Source: Thermoleophilaceae bacterium
GTDB taxonomy: Bacteria; Actinomycetota; Thermoleophilia; Solirubrobacterales; JACPNS01
Reading direction: 5' to 3'
Assembly: GCA_016463365.1 (NCBI GenBank)
Contig: JAEMRJ010000128.1
Coordinates: 1 to 5,977 of the forward strand
DNA length: 5,977 nt
Below the pieces are notes generated by a model. That model had not been told where the DNA came from, ran no database searches, and saw only the letters and a program-made list of their open reading frames with translations. The position numbers and the translations under genes were made by a program. Below are positions 1 to 5,963 of the stretch, piece after piece (the stretch's first letter is position 1; every line of letters begins with the position of its first letter).

Positions 1-2
1 CA

Positions 3-599
3 ACTGCGGCTACGGTCGCCGTCGGCGCGGACGCGAAGCTGGGCTTCGCTCTGGCTGATCTGCCGCCGCTCAAGCCTGGCGACCAGGTGAGCGTGGAGCT
101 GCTGCCGGTGATTGTCCCGGCGGTGAACAACGAGGGCGCGGACCATCAGGTCTCCGCCGATGCGTTCCGCGCGTTCCTTGAGGGGGACAACCCGGAGCCC
201 CTGAGTGACGTGAAGTGGGCCAGTCTCGAATCGTTCGAGGTCACCGGCACGAACCTGCGCGGATGGACGTTCCAGAAGGGCGGCGGCAAGTGCATCGCCG
301 TGCCGGATCCGCTTTCCGAGGGTTACGGCGTCTCGTGTGGCGACGGCAAGGCCGCAGCGGCTGGCCAGGTCGCTGTCGTGTTCAACACGCCCAAAGGCAC
401 CGGCAAGCCGCAGATCGTCGGGGCACTGACTGTTCCCGGGCAGGCGGTTTCGCTCTCGGGCGCAAGCTCCAAGAGCTGGAGCAGGGCTGCCAGCGACGTC
501 TACGCGGGATCCGCGGCGGACGGAGCGCGCCTGGTCCTCGGTGACCGTCGTGAGACGCTCAACGCGCCCACGCCCAACGGCGTGATCTTCAGGAAGTAG
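3..599 (+). CDS. 3' part of an unrecognised, probably extracytoplasmic protein (5' end outside window)
   Basis: The reading frame is open from base 3 to the TAG at 597-599, giving about 198 visible residues. The GTG at 87 is an internal Val in this frame and I see no reason to start there, so the gene is treated as truncated at its 5' end. The protein is rich in Gly, Ala, Ser, Val and Pro, with no transmembrane segment in the visible part. It has two cysteines about 15 residues apart around GKCIAVPDPLSEGYGVSCG, which could form a disulfide. The short beta-like segments (QVAVVFNT, PQIVGALTV, GARLVLGDRRE) suggest a small beta domain of an exported protein. From memory, Solirubrobacterales-type genomes carry many unnamed proteins with a similar 'C..VPDP..GYG..C' then 'VVG..PDG' pattern; this is a resemblance, not an assignment. 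It converges on the membrane protein gene at 674-1630, and the two share a terminator. Function is unknown. Confidence 0.75.
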   Translation, partial: TAATVAVGADAKLGFALADLPPLKPGDQVSVELLPVIVPAVNNEGADHQVSADAFRAFLEGDNPEPLSDVKWASLESFEVTGTNLRGWTFQKGGGKCIAVPDPLSEGYGVSCGDGKAAAAGQVAVVFNTPKGTGKPQIVGALTVPGQAVSLSGASSKSWSRAASDVYAGSAADGARLVLGDRRETLNAPTPNGVIFRK

Positions 600-616
600 C
601 TGACGCCGACTGGTCA

Positions 617-655
617 AAGCCGTCCTGCGGAAGGTCATCTTCTGCAGGACGGTTT
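617..655. terminator. Bidirectional intrinsic terminator between convergent genes
   Basis: Bases 617-633 pair with 639-655 (each pair sums to 1272) in a continuous 17-pair stem. Its core is the perfect 9-bp match CCGTCCTGC/GCAGGACGG, extended inwards by GGAAG/CTTCT (one G-T) around a 5-base loop GTCAT. The outer end has AA on the left and TT on the right (TTT at 653-655), so a short U run follows the hairpin on either strand. It starts 17 bases after the stop of the left gene and lies 19 bases beyond the stop of the convergent gene, as expected for a shared terminator. The U tract is short, which is common in high-GC genomes. Confidence 0.8.
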
Positions 656-673
656 GGCGGCCACGACTCACGC

Positions 674-1630
674 TCAAGGCGTCGGATCTCGTTCGATCTT
701 CGGATCGTAGGTCCAGCCCTGTCGGGCACCCTCCTCTCGGAGGTACTCGGCATCGTCTGATCCGAGGACTTCGATCGTTGCATCGTCCACGCCGTGCGGA
801 ACAAAGCCGCTCGGATCCGCGATCAGCGGATCGGTCACGCCGTCCGGAATCTCGACCTCAGCCGCCCAGAGCACGAGATTCAGCTCCTTCGGAAGGGCTT
901 CCAGGACTACCTGTTCTGTCGCAGATAGTCCGCGGTCTGAGCGATCCACGGTCAGGCGGAGCGACCCCGTCGACGCGGTCATCGGGTACGCGCGTGCCAA
1001 GCCGTCGCTCGAGTACCAGCGAACGGTTGGCTGGGGTGCGCCAGCCGCGCGGACCCCGAAGACCAATGCACGGGTTGCCTTCTCGGTTGGATTGAAGATC
1101 ATCTGCCCGGTCTCCTGGTCGATGCGTCCCGTACGCGCCTCGAGGCTGCCGTTGAGATCACTGAAGTGAGCGAAACTGGCTCCGGGTCGATCCGGGTCGC
1201 CAATCGCCTGCGCGATCTCTTCACTGCCGGCGCAGATCTTTCCGACGTTTGGTGCAGGGCTCGGCGAGGACGGACCTGCGTCTCGGGGGTCGCGCGGGCC
1301 GCCTGTGATGCAGAGCTGATTCAGTCCGTCGACATAGGCTCGCGCCTGCCAGCGCGGCGATTCGCTCTGCTCTTGGACGCTGATCGTCGCCTCCGGAGCC
1401 AGCCTGGAATCCGATTCGGGCGCCTCGCCGGCGTTCAAATACGCGAACGGTCCTACCTCTGCCACCCGCGCTACTGCCACGCTGGCGCCGGTCGCGACCA
1501 GCACGACAGACAGCAGCGGCCAGCTCAGGCGCCAACGTCTACGTGTTGGCTTGGCCGAGCGGGGAAGTCCCCGCGCAAACTCGTCCACGTACTCGCTGAC
1601 GAGCCGTCTGTTTTTGTCTGCGTCCATCAC
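674..1630 (-). CDS. Single-pass membrane protein coupled to an ECF sigma factor; candidate regulator (anti-sigma-like position)
   Basis: This is a 318-residue protein. A short cytoplasmic N-terminus (about 1-35, with the basic cluster RRRWR at 30-34) precedes one hydrophobic segment at about 36-54 (WPLLSVVLVATGASVAVA). The topology should be N-inside, with roughly 260 residues outside. The outer part starts with an acidic, Pro/Ser-rich linker, has two cysteines (C107, C133) that could pair, and ends in short beta-like stretches. The GTG start (1630-1628) overlaps the sigma factor stop as GTGA; the ATG directly after it (1627-1625) is an equally good start. Both imply translational coupling. 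The position suggests an anti-sigma factor or signal sensor. However, the cytoplasmic part is only about 35 residues and lacks the HxxxCxxC zinc anti-sigma motif, so sigma binding is an inference. Similar sigma-linked membrane proteins are, as far as I recall, common in Thermoleophilia. Confidence 0.8.
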   Translation of the reverse strand: MMDADKNRRLVSEYVDEFARGLPRSAKPTRRRWRLSWPLLSVVLVATGASVAVARVAEVGPFAYLNAGEAPESDSRLAPEATISVQEQSESPRWQARAYVDGLNQLCITGGPRDPRDAGPSSPSPAPNVGKICAGSEEIAQAIGDPDRPGASFAHFSDLNGSLEARTGRIDQETGQMIFNPTEKATRALVFGVRAAGAPQPTVRWYSSDGLARAYPMTASTGSLRLTVDRSDRGLSATEQVVLEALPKELNLVLWAAEVEIPDGVTDPLIADPSGFVPHGVDDATIEVLGSDDAEYLREEGARQGWTYDPKIERDPTP

Positions 1631-2286
1631 TGCTCCCGCAGGGTTAGGGTGTGCTGGTCCAATCGTGCGGCGAGCGCCGAGAGCCCGCGCGACACGCGAA
1701 CGCGCGCCGTCGCTTCAGTGGTACCCAGTCGCTTGGCGACGTCGGGATAGTCCAGTTCGTCGATAACTCGGGCTTGGACTGCGTCGCGCATTCCGGGTGC
1801 CAGGTCGTCCAAGGCGGTACGCAGATCCGAGCGCAAGCTGCCCAAACCTGCCTCTTCGCCGATGGCGGTCAGCAGCTCTTGGTCGGCGGGCGGCCGCTCC
1901 ATCTTCATCTGGTCCAGTGCGGCACGCTCGGCGTAGCCGCGTCGGTAGTAACCCGCCAGCTGCCGGTTCGCGATCGTGTAGAGCCACGCAGCGGACTCGG
2001 CGTCGGTCGAGCCGCGAAACGACCCGCGTCCCTTGAACGCCTGCGCGAGCGTCTCGGCCCACACGTCAAGTGCAGTCTCCGGATCGGCAGTGCGCCTTGC
2101 CAGGAAGTACAAGAGCGTTTGCGCCTCGGCCCGGTAGAGCGCCTCGAACCATTCGTCGCTGCGCTGCGTCTGTCTCAGTCGCCTCATCACCTCTTCAGTG
2201 TCTCGCGCTGTCGGAGTTGTTACCTCGAGCCGACGAGCTGGACTGGCTCCGTTTCCTGGCGAAGCCTTTGCGCTGGTCTCTCCCAT
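1627..2286 (-). CDS. ECF-type RNA polymerase sigma-70 factor
   Basis: This 219-residue protein has the two domains that define ECF sigma factors. Region 2 spans about residues 46-117: the region 2.2-like stretch DPETALDVWAETLAQAF at 68-84 normally contacts the beta' subunit, and AAWLYTIANRQLAGYYRR at 99-116 forms the -10 recognition helix area. A linker of about 35 residues leads to region 4 (about 155-209), with the helix-turn-helix YPDVAKRLGTTEATARVRVSRGL at about 180-202 that reads the -35 element. There is no region 1.1 or 3, as expected for group 4. The ATG at 2286 gives an unusual polar N-terminus of about 33 residues and has no clear ribosome binding site. An ATG at 2187 (residue 34), preceded by GAAGAG, would give about 186 residues, closer to the family norm, and may be the real start. 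The gene is the first of a two-gene operon with the membrane protein at 674-1630, which probably controls it. The target promoters are unknown. Confidence 0.93.
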   Translation of the reverse strand: MGETSAKASPGNGASPARRLEVTTPTARDTEEVMRRLRQTQRSDEWFEALYRAEAQTLLYFLARRTADPETALDVWAETLAQAFKGRGSFRGSTDAESAAWLYTIANRQLAGYYRRGYAERAALDQMKMERPPADQELLTAIGEEAGLGSLRSDLRTALDDLAPGMRDAVQARVIDELDYPDVAKRLGTTEATARVRVSRGLSALAARLDQHTLTLREQ

Positions 2287-2714
2287 CCGCGTGCATCAGG
2301 TGCAGACCATCGCTGGCAGGCGACCGCAGGGGAGATGCGTGGCACGTAGCTGCGCCGAACGAGGAGGTGGGCCGACTTGGTGCCAACGCGCCATTACCTG
2401 GAGTGTTGATGCGCCAGGTCGCCGACTACAGCTCACGGCCACCTACGAGCTCGAACGCTCGCCGCGTGCTCGCACTGCCGCGACAACCACCCTTAAGCGG
2501 GCGGGCTCGGATCGACGGGCGCTGCGACAGCTTGGCTGCCGCCCTTTGTAGACAGCCCTATTGGTTTGGGTATTGCCGCCGACCCTGTCGCCCGCCAGAG
2601 CCGTATCGGGGGTCTGCTCGTCCCGGAACCCTGGTCGACCGCGCCCTGGGCGGAGGTTCGCGAAGGTTTGCTACGCCGATGCGATGGACGCATCAGCTCG
2701 TCCGCGTCCGATCG
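2287..2714. other. Gene-poor stretch between the winged-helix gene and the sigma factor gene
   Basis: No reading frame here has the composition or motifs of a known protein. The frames that are open (for example 2070-2813 and 2566-2874 on the plus strand) are Arg/Pro/Ser-rich, overlap real genes on the opposite strand and show no domain. The stretch must contain the promoter of the sigma/membrane-protein operon (minus strand), but I could not pick convincing -35 and -10 elements. A short 6-bp hairpin (GATGCG-atgga-CGCATC, 2678-2694) lies just past the stop of the upstream minus-strand gene. It has no U tract, so I do not call it a terminator. Confidence 0.5.
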
Positions 2715-4231
2715 TCAGCGTCCTCGCGCCCGCGTGGACCAGTGGCGTGGGGGAAATCCGCTGGAGTTTCTCAATTCGGTGCCCCAGTCCGTCGGTGCGG
2801 GAGAGGGTGGTGAAGGGTGGTGTCGCCTTGGTTGCGCGTCGGGACCTTTCGCGGTCCAGCCTGCGGGCATGTAGCGGTCGAGCTGTTCCTCGGTCGGCTG
2901 GAGATCGTTGGAGAGTGTGGGTGGCGTAGCCAGGGGGTCGTTGGCAGCAACGTAGCCCTCGGCCCAAGCGAGGAAGGCCGCTGTCTCTGGGGCTCTGCCG
3001 TGGGTACGCCCGGCGGCTGCGCAGTACTGCCGGATCGCTTCGATGTGGTGCCAGCGTTCGGTCTGCTCGTGGAGGTAAGCAACGCGGTGAGCCTCGACGA
3101 ACTGCTGTCGAGCAGCCGCGACGTGTTGCTCCCACAAACGCCTCCGCTGTTCGGCTGCCAGGCGCTCGCGTTCGGCTTGATCGGCCGCTGCTCGGCGGCG
3201 CCGTTCCTTCTCTCGCGCGACGAGCAGGACGCGCCCCTCGATCTCGTGAAAGAGCGCACTCAACCGATCTTCGATTCGCTGGGACTGTCCGTCAGACCAG
3301 CGGTGCTGGCGGCCTGCGAGGTCCCACTCGTGGGTCACGGCGATCTGTAGCTGGAGTTGTCCGGTTCCTTCGGCGTCGTAGCGGCCGGACGGAGCGTCGC
3401 GGTCGCGCGTATTCCACTGAGACCAGCGCCGGGCCCGTTCGACCTCAATCTCCCAGGAGCCCCGCGACTTGACGCCCTTCTCTTGGAGCCGAATGATCAG
3501 GCGGTAGTCGGGCGTCTGAATCGTGAAGTGTCCGTCCCGAACAGGAGACCAGACGGTGTCGCCGTAGCCGTTCTCCGAGGCGGTCGAGGCTTCCGGCTGC
3601 CAACCGCGCCGCTCGGCCTCGATCGCGATCGCGTGCACGATGCGGACCGCGCGCGGTAGCTGCGCCCTTGAGACCTCGTGTCGCTGAGACCGATCGCGAA
3701 GTGCCGCGCAACAGGGTGGTACCGACGAATCGTCTCGGGGACTTTGACGGCGATCGGATCACCCGTGTCGGACACCAGATGAGGCGGCGCCTTCTCGATC
3801 CTTAGCTCGATCTCGTCTGCGAGCCGATTCACGACCAACCATGTGCCCGGCGGCAGCAGTCCCTGGTGCTCGGCCATGCGAGCACGAACCTCCCAGTCTT
3901 CCGCGTTTGGGGTTGCGGAGGTTCGTCGGGGAAGCCGAAGTACCCCTCCTGCAGACACAATGTCCTCGACGAGACCCTTGACCTTGGGAGGTTCGCGGCG
4001 GGCAATCGGCGGGTTGTCGCGGTCCACCCGGCGTAGGTAAGCCCGGCCAGCTGGCGTCGCCTTCGCCGACCACCTCGGTCCACGCCCTTGGGTGGTCACC
4101 AGGCCGCGACGGCGCAGCGCTGCTGCGCTGATGCGGTGAAAATCGCCAACCATCTCGCCGTCTGTGCAGCCGCCCGCGATCCAGCGCAGGACGGCGATCT
4201 GTGTCTCGGTGAGGGTCTTCGGTTGGGCCAT
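2715..4231 (-). pseudogene. Winged-helix / long-helix protein of unknown function, split by a single-base frameshift
   Basis: Two frames join into one protein of about 505 residues. The first runs from the ATG at 4231 and keeps sensible sequence to about residue 176 (PETIRRYHPVARH). In that frame it then turns into Arg/Ser-rich noise ending at 3497. The sensible sequence resumes in another frame at about 3700 (LRDRSQRHEVSRAQLPRAVRIVHAIAIEAERRGW) and continues to the TGA at 2717-2715. Restoring one base near 3699-3703 (minus strand CGGCACTTCGC to CGGCACCTTCGC) joins both halves. Residues about 5-66 form a winged-helix-like domain (QIAVLRWIAGGCTDGEM, then AAALRRRGLV). Residues about 323-403 are a highly charged helical region after RWSDGQSQRIEDRL. 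The layout matches, from memory, a widespread actinobacterial family, sometimes mislabelled PE-PGRS, of unknown role. The last 35 or so residues after GWTAKGPDAQPRR look like an unrelated tail. I see no slippery heptamer, so a mutation or a sequencing error is likelier than programmed frameshifting. Confidence 0.75.
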
Positions 4232-4446
4232 TTACCGAGAATTTCAGCGGGCCGTGGAAAAAAAAATCGACTTCGCGTCCGCTGCGCTGCTTTGCGCACC
4301 TCTGACGTCGATAGTGCGCAGCCCGGGTCTCGCAGCGCGTCGATCACCTGATCGGTTGTCCAGCCGTGTCGAAGGCCGGTGGACTCGGGTGCCGGAGCAT
4401 CATGTCGTAGCGACCCCATCGATCGCCCGCGTGAGTTCCGTCAGGC

Positions 4447-4464
4447 ACCGAACCATGGTTCGGT
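4447..4464. repeat. Perfect 18-bp palindrome (possible operator or recombination site)
   Basis: ACCGAACCATGGTTCGGT reads the same on both strands with no spacer. It lies in the gene-poor stretch, 186 bases upstream of the recombinase GTG and 216 bases upstream of the divergent winged-helix start. Length and perfect symmetry fit the binding site of a dimeric DNA-binding protein; a cruciform is less likely without a loop. I found no second copy in the window and cannot name the binding protein. The winged-helix protein next door is one candidate, by position only. Confidence 0.55.
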
Positions 4465-4640
4465 TCGTAGTGGGATCCGCTAGGTGCCTAGGCGGAATCC
4501 AACTTTCCCTCCGAACGCAACGCAGCCGCTGACTTCCTGACCAAGGCTCGCATCGCGGGGTTCATCAGCATTTCCAGCAGAGCCTCGACTTCCTTGGCTA
4601 CATCCCCAGGGTTCGCAGGATGTCCTAGCCGACCATCTGT

Positions 4641-4644
4641 GGAG
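4641..4644 (+). promoter_or_regulatory. Ribosome binding site deciding the GTG start of the recombinase fragment
   Basis: GGAG lies 5 bases before the GTG at 4650-4652. An in-frame TAG at 4626-4628 blocks any longer frame. The fragment therefore has a usable start of its own even though it lacks the family's normal N-terminal domain. The in-frame ATG at 4680 has no comparable site. Confidence 0.5.
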
Positions 4645-4649
4645 CCGAG

Positions 4650-5960
4650 GTGAGCCGCAATGAGAGTTCGAGCGAGATCATGATGGAGGGCGTCTTGGCG
4701 GCCGTAGCTGCCGGGCGCCGCCTTGAGATCGCTGAAGATGTCCGGCGGGGCATCGCCCGAAAGGCCCAGGTGGGCGGGACGCCGTACCGAGCGCCGATTG
4801 GCTACGTCAACGTTTCCAAGATTCACGACGGCCGAGAAGTTCGCGACGTCGCTCTGGACCCTGTTCGCGCGCCGCTCATCCGCGAGCTATTCGAGCTGTA
4901 CGCCAGCGAGAGCTATTCGCAGCTTGAGCTTGCGGCGATCATGGAGGTCCGAGGACTCAGGTCGCGCCCGACACCAAAGACCCCCGCTCAAGTCCTGACC
5001 CCGAACCGGCTGTCCTCGATCCTGCGGAACGAGTACTACCTCGGCAAGGTGACGATCAACGGGAAGCCATTCGAAGGTCGGCACGAAGCGCTGGTGTCAC
5101 TCGAGACGTTCCAGACCGTGCAGCGCATCTTGGAGTCTCGGCGCCAGAACGGCGCCCGAGCTTGGAAGCACCACCACTACCTCGCGGGCTCCTTGTTCTG
5201 CGGCCAGTGCAGCGGGCGACTGCTCTATAGCCGCAACCGCGGCAAGAGCGGAACGGTTCACGAATACTTCGTCTGCATCGGCAAAACCACAGGCTCCTGC
5301 CAACAGCCGTACCACCGACTCCACGACATCGAGGACGCCGTCCACGAGCACTACGCGACCGTCTCACTCACGCCAAACGAACGGCAAGACCTCGGCAGCC
5401 GTCTTCGTGCCCAGCTTGAGGAACTCTCGGGTGTGAGCCAGGAGCAACTCACGACCTCCGAAAGATCTCTCGGAGAGGTGACGGCGAAACAGCGCAAGCT
5501 CCTGGAGGCGTTCTACGCCGACAGCATCGGTCCCGACTTGTTTCACCGCGAGCAGAAGCAACTGCGAGACGAGCAGGCGGCATGCGAACGCGTTATCGAG
5601 AGCTTGCAGGCGGACCTGGAGGCCGTCGAGGCCAATGTGGTGATGGCTCTCGACTTGCTCGTGGCACCGGACGATGCCTACGAGCGTGCGGCAGGCGCTC
5701 AACGCAACCTGATGAATCAGGGCTACTTCGCTGCGCTGTACGTCGACCAGGGCGAGGTAGTCGGAAGCGAGGTGGATCCCCTCTTCAGCGACCTACTCGC
5801 GTTGCAGAGTCAGCGGTTGCGCGACAAGCGAGAGAATGCCGCGCCACGGCGATCGGCAGGCCTGAACCAAAACGACCCCCGACCCTTTTCAGGGTCAGGG
5901 GTTCCAAAGTCGGATAGATGGTACCCCCGGAGGGATTCGAACCCCCGACCCGCAGAGTAG
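4650..5960 (+). CDS. Large serine recombinase lacking its catalytic domain, with C-terminus reading into a tRNA gene
   Basis: This 436-residue product matches the C-terminal two-thirds of a large serine integrase. Residues about 9-40 are the end of the long helix E that follows the catalytic domain (MMEGVLAAVAAGRRLEIAED). GGTPYRAPIGYVN (42-54) opens the recombinase domain, which runs to about 162 (RNEYYLGKV at 126-134). A zinc ribbon follows with C184, C187, C209 and C217. A coiled-coil-rich segment spans about 243-330. The roughly 150-residue resolvase-type catalytic domain with the nucleophilic serine is absent, and the in-frame TAG at 4626 rules out its presence in this frame. The product may still bind attachment-site DNA but cannot cut it by the known mechanism. 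Family-like sequence fades around residue 390. The tail crosses the tRNA terminator, and from about residue 424 is antisense tRNA sequence (RDSNPRPAE); the stop TAG (5958-5960) sits in the anticodon loop. It is likely an integrase remnant at an element end. A domain-only DNA-binding product remains possible. Confidence 0.85.
   Translation: MSRNESSSEIMMEGVLAAVAAGRRLEIAEDVRRGIARKAQVGGTPYRAPIGYVNVSKIHDGREVRDVALDPVRAPLIRELFELYASESYSQLELAAIMEVRGLRSRPTPKTPAQVLTPNRLSSILRNEYYLGKVTINGKPFEGRHEALVSLETFQTVQRILESRRQNGARAWKHHHYLAGSLFCGQCSGRLLYSRNRGKSGTVHEYFVCIGKTTGSCQQPYHRLHDIEDAVHEHYATVSLTPNERQDLGSRLRAQLEELSGVSQEQLTTSERSLGEVTAKQRKLLEAFYADSIGPDLFHREQKQLRDEQAACERVIESLQADLEAVEANVVMALDLLVAPDDAYERAAGAQRNLMNQGYFAALYVDQGEVVGSEVDPLFSDLLALQSQRLRDKRENAAPRRSAGLNQNDPRPFSGSGVPKSDRWYPRRDSNPRPAE
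5869..5902 (-). terminator. Intrinsic terminator of the tRNA-Arg gene, inside the recombinase 3' end
   Basis: Read on the minus strand, bases 5902-5892 (ACCCCTGACCC) pair with 5885-5875 (GGGTCGGGGGT) in an 11-pair stem with one U-G wobble and a 6-base loop UGAAAA. CG and then UUUU follow (5874-5869). It starts 16 bases after the tRNA CCA end, a normal distance for a tRNA terminator. On the plus strand no U run follows the hairpin, so it should not stop the recombinase transcript. Confidence 0.75.
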
Positions 5961-5963
5961 AAA
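5919..5963. other. Candidate attachment (att) site in the tRNA-Arg 3' half
   Basis: An integrase-family gene abuts and overlaps the 3' end of a tRNA gene that is complete over its visible part, including the CCA. This is the standard picture of an element end where the tRNA was rebuilt on integration. The core would then lie somewhere between the anticodon loop and the CCA end. No second copy of this sequence exists elsewhere in the window, so the other end must be to the left of base 1 or lost. Classical tRNA targeting belongs mainly to tyrosine integrases, so the link to this serine recombinase is tentative. Confidence 0.35.

Larger units (their letters stand above)
4232..4649. other. Gene-poor stretch between divergent genes, with A9 tract and palindrome
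   Basis: This stretch separates the winged-helix gene (leftward) from the recombinase fragment (rightward), and it is where the missing recombinase catalytic domain would be expected. I searched all plus-strand frames for the YxRxS motif and other resolvase-domain traces and found none. It holds a run of nine A (4258-4266), about 27 bases upstream of the start at 4231, in otherwise GC-rich DNA. It also holds a near-palindrome CGATCA-cc-TGATCG (4341-4354) and a perfect 18-bp palindrome (4447-4464, listed separately). A minus-strand frame ending at 4488 looks weakly protein-like but cannot be supported as a gene. Confidence 0.5.

Noticed and set aside
1651..2349. 232-codon open frame on the plus strand
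   Set aside because: It lies almost entirely antisense to the sigma factor gene, whose domains are unmistakable.
2678..2694. Hairpin after the winged-helix gene as a terminator
   Set aside because: The stem is only 6 bp and no U tract follows on the minus strand.
2070..2813. 247-codon open frame on the plus strand
   Set aside because: It overlaps the sigma factor on the other strand and runs into an Arg/Pro/Ser-rich composition with no motif; typical antisense frame of high-GC DNA.
2817..3350. 177-codon open frame on the plus strand
   Set aside because: It is antisense to the helical region of the winged-helix protein, whose frame has the better protein character and family-like layout.
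3690..3710. Programmed -1 ribosomal frameshift in the winged-helix gene
   Set aside because: There is no X-XXY-YYZ slippery heptamer at the junction (GG-CAC-TT), so a one-base loss or sequencing error explains it better.
4096..4419. Minus-strand frame starting with a helix-like segment (TTDQVIDALRD)
   Set aside because: It overlaps the start of the winged-helix gene on the same strand in another frame, and after the A9/T9 run the sequence becomes low-quality. Only about 40 residues look protein-like, not enough to call.
5097..5702. Minus-strand frames opposite the recombinase
   Set aside because: They are antisense shadows of the zinc-ribbon and coiled-coil parts of the recombinase.
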